DNA of 62,978 nt from Chitinophaga pinensis (GTDB lineage: Bacteria > Bacteroidota > Bacteroidia > Bacteroidales > GCA-2748055): NCBI GenBank assembly GCA_945863035.1, contig CAMAZH010000008.1, forward strand, positions 1 through 62,978, given 5' to 3'. A program made the position numbers and the translations under genes. Below, piece after piece: positions 1-8,354 of this stretch (position 1 is its first letter; the number at the start of each line of letters is the position of its first letter). The notes under the pieces are model-generated. The model saw nothing but the letters and a program-made list of their open reading frames with translations. It was not told the origin of the DNA and searched no databases.

Positions 1-141
1 CCAAAAAAATATGCTCAGTTAATTCTGATTGCAGGGTTAATTTTTCTAAGTACGAGTCTTTTTTCACAAGATCCGAATTTTCACATTTACCTTTGTTTTG
101 GACAGTCAAACATGGAAGGCCAGGGCCAAATTCAATTGTAG
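1..141 (+). pseudogene. 5' remnant of an SGNH/CE6-type carbohydrate esterase gene
   Basis: Frame 1 is open from the left edge to a TAG at 139-141. It encodes a hydrophobic signal-peptide-like stretch ending in LFSQ, followed by HIYLCFGQSNMEGQG. The GQSNMEG motif is the block I nucleophile-serine motif of the sialate O-acetylesterase/CE6 acetylxylan esterase family (PF03629). Family members run for 250 residues or more, but here the frame stops about 10 residues after the catalytic serine. After the stop the same frame reads DKT and soon stops again, and no other frame restores the domain before the convergent gene at 236. The start codon is probably just left of the window. I read it as a decayed or truncated esterase gene at the edge of the PUL. 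A sequencing error at the TAG would not rescue it, because further stops follow. Confidence 0.7.
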
Positions 142-235
142 GACAAAACCTGAGGTAAACTTATATGTGGCTTTAATGGAGAAGAATAATGAAAAATTCA
201 CAAACTAATAATAATGATTTCTGAGCTTTTGTAAA

Positions 236-2026
236 TCAATTTATTAAAACCGGGCACCAGGTATTCGGTCTCCCTAGATCATTTGAGCCCATACTCTCTT
301 CATAGTCTTTATTTATAAGTGAACCATTCCTGAGAACGAAATTGATCCCCATTTTGCTTGTTTTACCTGGCTGTATCCGAAGAAAGTCAAGCGGAATAGC
401 TAATTCAAACTGGTAAGCCGAATCTGATTGAATTTCGATTATTTCTAAACTGTTGGGAACCATTTTCTCCCATAAGCCAAAATTCCCTTCTCTGGCCGAA
501 AGTGTGTCACCGGCTGCAAGTATGAATTCAAAGATCCCGGTATGAGGTTGGAGATAACCTTTTCTCTCCGTGTCAATCTGGATGATAACACCATCGGATA
601 GACCTTCAGTGTTCTCCGGACTTACAATTTCATTGTCTTTAACAAGAACGGATATATAGAGGTTCTGATCATCAGAACACAGCGAAGCTAACAAATACGC
701 ATCACTTTTATGACCGGTAAAATAAGGTGCCGGAATTTCCCAACAGGGATCGTTAAATGAACCATTAATAACCGGAGTTCCTTTAGGAATTGTTACTTCA
801 GGAATGATCCTTCCCATAATCATCCATACCTCAGTGGAGTTTTCTGAGTAAGCATTTGTTGAGGTTACTGCAACAGGCGTGTTCTGATCAATTACTGCCA
901 GTGAATTCCAGAGGCCCCATTTATTAACCGGCACCTCAAAGGGGATGGTTCTCCGGCTGAACAATGCGCCCTTATCATCACTGATCTCAACAGCCATCGA
1001 TGAATAGTTCCAGACTTTGTTCCTGTTCTGGGTAGTCTGGTAGGATAAAAGTACTTCACCAGTTCCGAGCCTCCCGAGGAAAGGTCCTCCGGCATAGATA
1101 TCACGTTTAAGTTTATCGCTTAAGGGATGATAAGAACGACGGGGATCATCTGCAGCAATAAAACCATCTGACCAGTTATTCTCAAGCGACTCGTAATAAA
1201 TACTGGGTTTGAACTCGCCTTCCTTATTATCTTCAATTGAAACCAATATTTTGCCTAGGTCTTCCAATACCAGGGCAACTGGCATTCCATCACGCTTTAA
1301 AGCTCTGAAACCGACTATTTCAGGCTCACTGTTCCAGGTTTCTCCAAAGTCATAGGACCGGAAAATAGAAATATTTTGTTCATTTGTCTGCAGGTAAATC
1401 CCTTCATTGGAGAAATAGAGTTGCACCTCTCCATCGGGAAGCTGCAGGAAAGAAGGCTCCCAACATCCATTTTCAAAATCAGGTTGTGCTTCGTAAATTA
1501 GCTTTTCAGGCCCCCAGCGTTGCCCGCTGTCGTCGCTCCTTCGGACTTTTATTCCAAATTTCCTATCAATCGTAAAGGGCTCACGCGGCCTTGTATTGCA
1601 GGCTATCAGAATGGAGTTGTCACTTAGCTCAATGATATCCGGCACTGCCATATTTATGACATTCGTATCTGAAAAAATAACTTTAGGCCAGCTCCAGCTT
1701 ACACCATAATTTGAACTGGTTGTCAGCTCAATATCACCACCGGAAGTTTCATAAACACATGCGATCCTACCATCGTGCAATTGTTCCATTCTTGCATAAC
1801 CATAATAGCCAGGAGGTCTTCCAAATGAAGGGGCAACTTTCATAAGAGTACGGTGATCCCATGCAATGCGAATCCCATCAATACATACCGCAGTTGAGGG
1901 AACATCCCTGAGGATAGGCTGTTTTTTACACGAAAGGATGACCAAAAATAAAACCAACAGAAATGCTGACTTCAGACAATTACAGTAAACTGTATGCTTA
2001 TAGTGGATATCAGGTTTAAAGGACAT
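236..2026 (-). CDS. Sialidase-fold (possibly GH93-like) lipoprotein with C-terminal CBM9-like domain
   Basis: This is a 596-aa predicted lipoprotein with a hydrophobic signal and lipobox VILSC (Cys33). Three Asp-box motifs of the six-bladed sialidase propeller are visible near residues 103-112, 163-171 (RSDDSGQRW) and 223-231 (RSYDFGETW). From about residue 410 a different domain begins (PVINGSFNDPCWE) that resembles the CBM9-like/DOMON sugar-binding fold found on secreted carbohydrate enzymes. Sialidase-fold enzymes include GH33 sialidases and GH93 exo-arabinanases. The surrounding GH43 genes make an arabinan-directed GH93-like role more attractive than sialic acid release, but this is inference. 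It is the last gene of the minus-strand PUL operon, separated by a 142-nt gap from the GH43 gene upstream. No ATG lies closer to the signal peptide, so the first ATG is kept. Confidence 0.8.
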   Translation of the reverse strand: MSFKPDIHYKHTVYCNCLKSAFLLVLFLVILSCKKQPILRDVPSTAVCIDGIRIAWDHRTLMKVAPSFGRPPGYYGYARMEQLHDGRIACVYETSGGDIELTTSSNYGVSWSWPKVIFSDTNVINMAVPDIIELSDNSILIACNTRPREPFTIDRKFGIKVRRSDDSGQRWGPEKLIYEAQPDFENGCWEPSFLQLPDGEVQLYFSNEGIYLQTNEQNISIFRSYDFGETWNSEPEIVGFRALKRDGMPVALVLEDLGKILVSIEDNKEGEFKPSIYYESLENNWSDGFIAADDPRRSYHPLSDKLKRDIYAGGPFLGRLGTGEVLLSYQTTQNRNKVWNYSSMAVEISDDKGALFSRRTIPFEVPVNKWGLWNSLAVIDQNTPVAVTSTNAYSENSTEVWMIMGRIIPEVTIPKGTPVINGSFNDPCWEIPAPYFTGHKSDAYLLASLCSDDQNLYISVLVKDNEIVSPENTEGLSDGVIIQIDTERKGYLQPHTGIFEFILAAGDTLSAREGNFGLWEKMVPNSLEIIEIQSDSAYQFELAIPLDFLRIQPGKTSKMGINFVLRNGSLINKDYEESMGSNDLGRPNTWCPVLIN

Positions 2027-2168
2027 TGTTGCCAGGTTTATTTATTATTTAAGATATGCAGGTTATTTCCCCGATATCCTCCGATGAAAAACCAATATGT
2101 AAAATAAGCCGATAAATCTGAATCTTGAACCGAATATGGCTTTAATAACTGACTATTTAGAGTTTTTT

Positions 2169-3218
2169 TTAAATTCCGGAAGGTTGACCCAGGGGAAATT
2201 CTATTGAGACAGGTTTTCCAAATACCGGGAATCCGTTTTGATCCCAAGATAATTTCTGGGCGCGAGTACTTCTGCCTTCACATTCATTGCTGGATTTCAT
2301 TTTAGCATGGTAAACAATCCAATCCTCTTTCCCGTCCGGAGATTTGGTAAAACAGTTATGACCCGGGCCAAAGACGCTGCTGTCAGGACACTGTTCAAAT
2401 AACTGGTGATCAGACCTTGCCCATGAAGCCGGGTTGAGAAGGTCGGAGTCTTTTGATGCATAAAAAATCCCAAGACCATAATTATCATCCCAGCAGGCAC
2501 CTGCTGAATACACAATAAATATTTTATCCGTGGGGCCTTCCAGGAACTGGGGGCCTTCCAGTATTTCTCTGGGAGGTGTTTTTTCCCAATCATATAAAGG
2601 TAAACCAAGGACAACTTCATTCTCAAGGCGGGTGGGTGAACTCATCCTGGCCAGAATGATTCCACTCTGCATGCCAATATATGGTGAATAAGCAAAATAC
2701 CGGGTCCCTTTAAAATCAAAAACATGTCCATCGATCCCGGGATATGCAGTCTGTACTTTTCCCAGGTCCTCCCATGATTCACTAAATGGGTCCGGTGATG
2801 CATTCTTTAGCACGTGAATAAACCGAAAATCATCCACGGGATGATCCTTGTCAGTTGCACTGTAATAAATATACCATACACCATCGAGATAATGGATTTC
2901 AGGAGCCCAGATACAGCATGTATTTGATCCGCTCAAGGGAGGGTTCCAGATAACTTTAGTTTCAGCGTCGGCAAGGTCAGTAAATGATTCCGACTTCCAG
3001 AGTTGCAAATAGTTGCCTTTCGTTACCATGGAATAATAAAATCCATCTTCGTGCAGATAAACAAAAGGATCGGGTCCTTCGTCAAGGATGGGGTTGGTAA
3101 AATATTCCTGAGAATCAGTTTTATCCTGTTCTCCTTGTTGACTGCAACCTGTAAAGATGAAAAGTGAAATTAAAATGAGCAGTTCTTTAAGTTTTCTGTT
3201 TTTAAAAAAGTTTGCCAT
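2169..3218 (-). CDS. GH43 family glycosidase, lipoprotein
   Basis: This is a 349-aa lipoprotein (lipobox FTGC, Cys25) whose mature part is a single five-bladed GH43 propeller. The three expected acidic residues can be placed: Asp50 in GPDPFVY (base), Asp163 in GIDGHVF (pKa modulator) and Glu221 in EILEGPQFL (general acid). WAPEIHY near residue 105 is another GH43 hallmark. Family members are mainly alpha-L-arabinofuranosidases, endo-arabinanases and beta-xylosidases; the sequence alone does not fix the specificity. The lipid anchor suggests a cell-envelope location. It starts 17 nt downstream of the preceding GH43-like gene and is very likely co-transcribed with it. Confidence 0.9.
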   Translation of the reverse strand: MANFFKNRKLKELLILISLFIFTGCSQQGEQDKTDSQEYFTNPILDEGPDPFVYLHEDGFYYSMVTKGNYLQLWKSESFTDLADAETKVIWNPPLSGSNTCCIWAPEIHYLDGVWYIYYSATDKDHPVDDFRFIHVLKNASPDPFSESWEDLGKVQTAYPGIDGHVFDFKGTRYFAYSPYIGMQSGIILARMSSPTRLENEVVLGLPLYDWEKTPPREILEGPQFLEGPTDKIFIVYSAGACWDDNYGLGIFYASKDSDLLNPASWARSDHQLFEQCPDSSVFGPGHNCFTKSPDGKEDWIVYHAKMKSSNECEGRSTRAQKLSWDQNGFPVFGKPVSIEFPLGQPSGI

Positions 3219-3235
3219 GGAACCTGAGTATTTTA

Positions 3236-4279
3236 TTATTTAGGAATCTCAGCCGCAAATCCAAAGTGATCCACCAGCTTGTTGTATTCATCTTTAGAAA
3301 TTGTTAACATACAACCATGCCGGACCGATGGAGGCAGGGAATATTTATCCCATGTGCTGAAGAATGTATATCCCGAAACCTGGTACCAGGGCCCTTCTGG
3401 CTGTCTTCCCACTGATAATCCGTATGAGACGCCGGGGTACTGTTCATAGTAGAGGTACCAGTTATTATTATCAGGAGAAGGTATAAGCATCGGAGCTTCC
3501 CTGAAATTCGGGCTGATGGGATCTGAAGGATAGGAATATGGGCCGAGCAACGAATCGGCGCTGGCTATTCGGATTGTTTTCCCAGTAATCCACTCAAAGC
3601 CGGGGTATGCTTCATCTTTGAGAATTGCATAATAGGTGTTATCAATTTTCCTGATAATAACATCAATGGTCCCCATATCCCATGGGAATAGTCTGTGAGG
3701 AATTTCTGAAAAATTTTTCAGGTCGGAGGATGTTACATAAAGTGTTCGCTGGCTTGCCCAATAACGTTCCGGATCCTTTTCGGTTCCTTCAAGGTGAGGG
3801 GTGTGCCAAGTCATAACATATTGTGAGCTTGATTTATCATAGAACAACTTTGGGGCACCAATCCGTTGAAGTGGATTCTCATAACCCGGAGTTTTTCTGA
3901 GATCAGGAGTGTAATCGCTAAAATGCTTCCATGCCACCAGGTCCTCTGAAACCCAGATATTGATATCAGGTGCAGCATCGCTTTTATTCCCTGCGATATA
4001 ATACCGTCCGTCATGCCCCTTGCAGATATCCGGGTGCCCTCGGTACTCATCGAAAACTCTTTTTCCGCCATTGAGCATCTTCCAGTGCAGTCCGTCAAGG
4101 CTTACGGAATAGTAAAGTTTCCCATAATCCTGATGCATCATATGAGCAAACAAATATGCTTCATTAACCGGTTGACCCTGCTTAACCTGTCCGGGAGGAT
4201 CAGGTTGCTGGCTATATCCTGTTAGAATTGCACACTGCAAAGTGACCAACAGAATCAGATTTCTTTTTTTTGTATGCAT
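3236..4279 (-). CDS. GH43-superfamily five-bladed propeller protein, secreted
   Basis: The protein is 347 aa from the ATG at 4279. An in-frame ATG further upstream (4372) exists, but the 4279 start puts a clean signal peptide (MHTKKRN, hydrophobic core, GYSQ cleavage region) at the N-terminus. Propeller-type sequence follows: LYYSVSLDGLHWKML, GHPDICKGHDGRYYIAG (Asp84 likely the catalytic base position) and YVTSSDLKNF. It is clearly related to the GH43/GH32/GH117 clan but further from classical GH43 than its neighbour, so the substrate is open. An EAPM motif (FREAPMLIPS) in the second half probably supplies the acid glutamate. It lies between the GH-A gene (149-nt gap) and the GH43 gene (17-nt gap) in the PUL operon. 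Confidence 0.8.
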   Translation of the reverse strand: MHTKKRNLILLVTLQCAILTGYSQQPDPPGQVKQGQPVNEAYLFAHMMHQDYGKLYYSVSLDGLHWKMLNGGKRVFDEYRGHPDICKGHDGRYYIAGNKSDAAPDINIWVSEDLVAWKHFSDYTPDLRKTPGYENPLQRIGAPKLFYDKSSSQYVMTWHTPHLEGTEKDPERYWASQRTLYVTSSDLKNFSEIPHRLFPWDMGTIDVIIRKIDNTYYAILKDEAYPGFEWITGKTIRIASADSLLGPYSYPSDPISPNFREAPMLIPSPDNNNWYLYYEQYPGVSYGLSVGRQPEGPWYQVSGYTFFSTWDKYSLPPSVRHGCMLTISKDEYNKLVDHFGFAAEIPK

Positions 4280-4428
4280 GTGTGTATTTTGGTGCAGTAT
4301 TATATAATCTCCCTGATTGATAGTAGCCACTTTTGAATTGATCGTTCCGGATTGCAGCTTAAGGCAAGCCATAAATTCATTTCAAACCGGAATTATTGAA
4401 ACTAAAGTATGTCTGTCTTTAAACTTAT

Positions 4429-5532
4429 CTAATTTTCTTTCCCTGATAATTTTTTAATTGTGTCAATTTCAGACTGGCTAAAAGCACTTCCATCAGCCCT
4501 GAAGATATCATGAAACCATAATTTAGGCTCAGTACCATCAGGCATGGGGGTGTCCCAGGCATAAATAGTATTTGACTTACCGGAGACCAATCCCCAGTTG
4601 ATTGCACCTATTTTCTCCTCTTTAAGGATCGGCATGATGTTCTCAAAGAGACTGTTCCTGCTTCTTGCCATGTATTCGGTACAGATTATAGGACGGCTAT
4701 ATGCTTTAAGAGCTTCAATAGCCTCACGGTGCATTTCCGGGCCCTCATAATTATGATAGGTAATAATATCAGAATTCTCAAGCTGGAAATGGTTCAGGTC
4801 TTCCAGATCCTTATTCCAGACACCCACTGAAACAGGCTGATCGGGTTGAACTTCCCTGGCCCATAAAAACACTTTCTTAAGTAAGGGCATACTCTTATTG
4901 CCGAGTCCATTATTCCCGGGCTCATTATACAGGTCCCATAAAAGAATGCGACTGTCATTCTTAAAAGTATTCAAAACATCCTTCACATAGATTTCAAGGG
5001 TATCCATTAAGGTGGGATCCTGGAAAAGCAGATCTCCCGGGTCGCGCACCCATCCCGAATTATGGATTCCCGGCCTGGGATCGGGTTGTTTTCCTGACTG
5101 GTATTCAGCATTCCAGCAATCATCGAAGAAAACGAAAATAGTTTTGATGCCATGCTTATCAGCAATGTCAAGGTATTCGTCCAGCCTTACCATGAAACCT
5201 CCCTTATCGACCTGCCATGCAAGATGATGAAGGTAAACTCTCATACAATTAAAACCAATTTCTTCAGCCCATCCCAGTTCCCTATCTATAGTTGCAGGAT
5301 CGAAGCTATCTTTCTGCCAGGTTTCCAGTTGGTTGATGGCAGTGCTTGGGCTAAAATTCGCCCCCCTGTACCAGGGAATCTTTTCTCCCCATGCACGAGC
5401 TTTTTCAATACTCCATTTTGCATCAGGAATAACATCTGTATCCTGTTTGTTCTTTTTGTCCATTTTGCATCCTGTTGGTGCAGCCAGAACAAAAAAGACC
5501 AGAATTATCTGAAAAAAAAGTCTCTTCCTCAT
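4429..5532 (-). CDS. Clan GH-A (GH5-like) glycoside hydrolase, lipoprotein
   Basis: This 367-aa lipoprotein (lipobox PTGC, Cys22) has a TIM-barrel glycosidase pattern. WYRGANFSPS begins the barrel, FNCMRVYLHH marks strand 3, LLWDLYNEPGN carries the acid/base Glu204 at the end of strand 4, and IICTEYMAR carries the nucleophile Glu286 at strand 7. Homologues are often labelled 1,4-beta-xylanase or cellulase-superfamily, but I do not recognise a characterised subfamily. The retaining mechanism is inferred from the two-glutamate arrangement. It starts 15 nt downstream of the GH43 chimera at 5548. The likely role is cleavage of a beta-linked backbone or side chain of the PUL substrate at the cell surface or in the periplasm. 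Confidence 0.82.
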   Translation of the reverse strand: MRKRLFFQIILVFFVLAAPTGCKMDKKNKQDTDVIPDAKWSIEKARAWGEKIPWYRGANFSPSTAINQLETWQKDSFDPATIDRELGWAEEIGFNCMRVYLHHLAWQVDKGGFMVRLDEYLDIADKHGIKTIFVFFDDCWNAEYQSGKQPDPRPGIHNSGWVRDPGDLLFQDPTLMDTLEIYVKDVLNTFKNDSRILLWDLYNEPGNNGLGNKSMPLLKKVFLWAREVQPDQPVSVGVWNKDLEDLNHFQLENSDIITYHNYEGPEMHREAIEALKAYSRPIICTEYMARSRNSLFENIMPILKEEKIGAINWGLVSGKSNTIYAWDTPMPDGTEPKLWFHDIFRADGSAFSQSEIDTIKKLSGKEN

Positions 5533-5547
5533 AATTAGTTCGTTTAA

Positions 5548-8280
5548 TCAGTTTATTATAAATTTTTCTGTTTGTTCTTGTGAGCCATCGTTAACCCGAA
5601 TAATATAGATTCCGGGGTTCAGTTTTCCATCTGGAATGATAAAGTAAGTTTCAAAAGCAGTATGTTTATAAACCGCTACACCCCTGGCGTCTAAAATAAT
5701 TAAATCACGTCGGCAGGGTTTACTGAAGAATAATTTTACTTCTCCTGAAGAAGGATTGGGCGAAATTCTGAAAACATTTCCGGGATTAGTCTTCCTACTT
5801 ACCTCATTAGAATTCAGCAAGATGTTGGAAGTAACACGAAAATTATCAAATTTTACACCAGTATTAAACGACCTCAATCCCGCCATACCTGTTATTAGAG
5901 GGAAAGGATCTGTATAGTCGATTAAGGCAGTATTCATATCATCAACAAAGACCCTGATCCTGTCACCTAATATAGTGACACGTAAATGGTACCATGTATT
6001 CAGGGTAAAGCTGCCCGGGGATGTGGCCAGAGATTTCCAGCCGTAATTATGTTTGCCAAGAATTAGGGAGCTGAAGTTAAAACCTACGAAATATGACTGC
6101 AGGAAATTCGTTCCCATGCCTGCATCATTACCGGCGCCTCCCAACGCCGGGTTCTGTGCCCTGACCAGGATGCCTGCATTCATACTTCGTGTAAACTGAA
6201 TATCAACCTCGAGAGTATAATCACTCCAGGCTTCGCTTCCATAAGTTCTTTTACCGTATCCGTCAATAACTGCACATTTGTCGAGAATCTTCCAATCACC
6301 GTCAAAGTACTTCCAACTGTTTCCAAACACAGCGTCAAAATTCAATGTTACATCGATAGGTTTATTATCTGCAATTACTGTCTCCAGAGAATACAAGTTT
6401 AACTCCCCCGAAACAACCTCAAGTTTCAGAGAATGGAAACCTTGGGAAAGCGGTAGGTCTTTAATCAGAAAGGATTTCCAGACTGATTTTCCACCGGTTG
6501 CGGGAAGATCTACCAGACCTGAAATATCCGTTCCGTCGAGCAAGAACCGTACCTGACAGTCGGTCTGCTCAGCTGCATAATAAAGTTCAATATTGTATAA
6601 TCTGTATATTTCTACGTTAATATTGTATTTGAACCATTCTCCTGCCTTGACTGAAGCCAGAGCATAACCACCAAGAGGGCAGGGCATAATTTCAGCTTCA
6701 TCGTAACGTAAAAATTTAACAGATTGGGAAGGTGGTGTCAGCTTATGAAACCCCATCCCTTCACCCCCTGAAACGTATTGAACTGCAGGTAGTTTTCCAG
6801 GGACAGGTTTATAGGTATCGAATGTGCCTGATCCCTGCACCTTGCTACTGAAACCAATAAATCCGTAATTTGCCCGGTTCCAACTACCCAGATATCCTAT
6901 TTTACCTGCATCAAGTTCATTTGTCATGGTATGTCTTAGCATTCCATCCACAAAAAATTTAAATTCATTATTGAATTTTTCGATCCGAATGTTATGCCAG
7001 AATGAATAATCAAATTCTGCAGGCATATCAATCAGAATTGGTGTGCCCCAGATATTATTCTTTTTAAAATTAACCTCCAAATGATTTGAAAAGCTTTTTA
7101 TCAGGGCTGTGCCGTAATTATTGTTATCAGAATACCCAAATACTGCTCCCAGCTTTGATGAATCATTTTCCCGGTAAATTTCTTTAAAGTTAAATTCTGC
7201 CGTGAAATTTTCCTGGGTAATACTGTCAATAATAGCCATGTACCAATTCTGACCTCGACTGATAATGGTATCCTGTGATAAGTTTCCAGGTTCTTTTATA
7301 CTCCATGTGCCCCCTGAGGGGAAAATCCAGCCTACACCGATATCACTTCGTTCAAAATAGTCGTATGCATCGGGGAGCTCAGGGTTTTGCTGTTTAAATA
7401 CAGTTGGTCCGAGCAGGTACATTTTATCACCGTTCCAAGCTGCCAGGTCAAAATTTAATCTCCTGTATGGACCCGTTCCTGAAACGAGGTTATGGTAGGT
7501 CATGTAATAACTATCGAGATCTGGTCCGATGAACATACTCCCATGCCCTAGTCCAGTATGATTTCCAAGTGCGTCAAGAAGGATCGGGTTCTGAGAAGCT
7601 GCCGGAATAAATGGGGAAATAGGACCGGTTGAATTCGTTGCGTAATCAATCCGGTAGCCCTTGCTTATCAAATGGTTACCGGTATAAATCATGTAATACT
7701 TGTTATTTCTTTTAAAAACACATGGCCCTTCTGTCCAGTTGTAATCCATATTTGCATTAAGGTTAATGCTTGCTCCAATATTTTTCGGACCCGACATGGA
7801 GCAACCCATAATACCCTGGCCGGAAGCATGGTAAAAACTCCATTTCCCATTGTCATCAATAAAAACCGATCCGTCAATACTTTTTCCCAAGTTTATCGAA
7901 ATAACATTAAAGGGGCCTGTAGGACTTGAGGAAGATAAAACGTAATGTCCATTTCCTGCAGGGGATGTATACATATAAAAGGTCCCGTTCCAGTAAATCA
8001 CCTCAGGAGCATAAGCACCTTTTGTAATGGAGGAAACTGCACACAAGCCTTCATAATTCCAATCGACAAGATTCTTTGAACTCCAACATTTAACACCGGT
8101 TTCAGCATCTTTTGTACTGCAGTACAAATAAAATATTCCCCTGTGCTTTAATACATACGGGTCTCCAATAGCATATCCTGGCCATTCATCATCCAGGATA
8201 AGCGGATTCTGCAGATCCTGTGATTCAAGAGATAAGCTGATACAAGAAAGGATGATTCCAAAAACCAGGGTTAATTTCAA
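5548..8280 (-). CDS. Multidomain T9SS-exported GH43 enzyme with CBM6-like and concanavalin-like modules
   Basis: The 910-aa protein has a signal peptide (1-20) and then a GH43 propeller (about 22-300) with AIGDPYVLK (Asp40, base), APEVIYWNG, SIDGSVFID (pKa Asp) and NWTEGPCVF (acid Glu). A beta-sandwich resembling the xylosidase C-terminal domain follows (about 305-480). Next comes a CBM6-like module (about 510-660; RYDEAEIM, GEWFKYNINV, GFHSLKLEV), then a second concanavalin/3-keto-disaccharide-hydrolase-like fold (about 670-830; WYHLRVTILGDRIRVFVDD). A typical T9SS type A sorting domain ends the protein (FRISPNPSSGEV to GIYIIRVNDG). It is therefore likely delivered to the cell surface or medium rather than the periplasm, and works as the primary depolymerising or debranching enzyme. 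It is the first gene after an intrinsic terminator. Confidence 0.88.
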   Translation of the reverse strand: MKLTLVFGIILSCISLSLESQDLQNPLILDDEWPGYAIGDPYVLKHRGIFYLYCSTKDAETGVKCWSSKNLVDWNYEGLCAVSSITKGAYAPEVIYWNGTFYMYTSPAGNGHYVLSSSSPTGPFNVISINLGKSIDGSVFIDDNGKWSFYHASGQGIMGCSMSGPKNIGASINLNANMDYNWTEGPCVFKRNNKYYMIYTGNHLISKGYRIDYATNSTGPISPFIPAASQNPILLDALGNHTGLGHGSMFIGPDLDSYYMTYHNLVSGTGPYRRLNFDLAAWNGDKMYLLGPTVFKQQNPELPDAYDYFERSDIGVGWIFPSGGTWSIKEPGNLSQDTIISRGQNWYMAIIDSITQENFTAEFNFKEIYRENDSSKLGAVFGYSDNNNYGTALIKSFSNHLEVNFKKNNIWGTPILIDMPAEFDYSFWHNIRIEKFNNEFKFFVDGMLRHTMTNELDAGKIGYLGSWNRANYGFIGFSSKVQGSGTFDTYKPVPGKLPAVQYVSGGEGMGFHKLTPPSQSVKFLRYDEAEIMPCPLGGYALASVKAGEWFKYNINVEIYRLYNIELYYAAEQTDCQVRFLLDGTDISGLVDLPATGGKSVWKSFLIKDLPLSQGFHSLKLEVVSGELNLYSLETVIADNKPIDVTLNFDAVFGNSWKYFDGDWKILDKCAVIDGYGKRTYGSEAWSDYTLEVDIQFTRSMNAGILVRAQNPALGGAGNDAGMGTNFLQSYFVGFNFSSLILGKHNYGWKSLATSPGSFTLNTWYHLRVTILGDRIRVFVDDMNTALIDYTDPFPLITGMAGLRSFNTGVKFDNFRVTSNILLNSNEVSRKTNPGNVFRISPNPSSGEVKLFFSKPCRRDLIILDARGVAVYKHTAFETYFIIPDGKLNPGIYIIRVNDGSQEQTEKFIIN

Positions 8281-8310
8281 TTTTTTGGGTATAAATGGAT
8301 GAAAATTATA

Positions 8311-8345
8311 AAAAAGGAGGATGAGGATTTCTCACCCTCCTTTTT
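8311..8345 (-). terminator. Intrinsic terminator between the SusCD-LamG genes and the glycosidase genes
   Basis: Read on the minus strand, a perfect 10-bp stem (AAAAAGGAGG with CCTCCTTTTT) is extended by a 4-bp stem after one mismatch, with a 5-nt loop. It ends in a run of six T followed by ATAATTTT. It starts 10 nt after the LamG gene stop codon and about 30 nt before the GH43 start, so it would lower glycosidase transcription relative to susCD. Confidence 0.85.
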
Positions 8346-8354
8346 ACGGAATTA

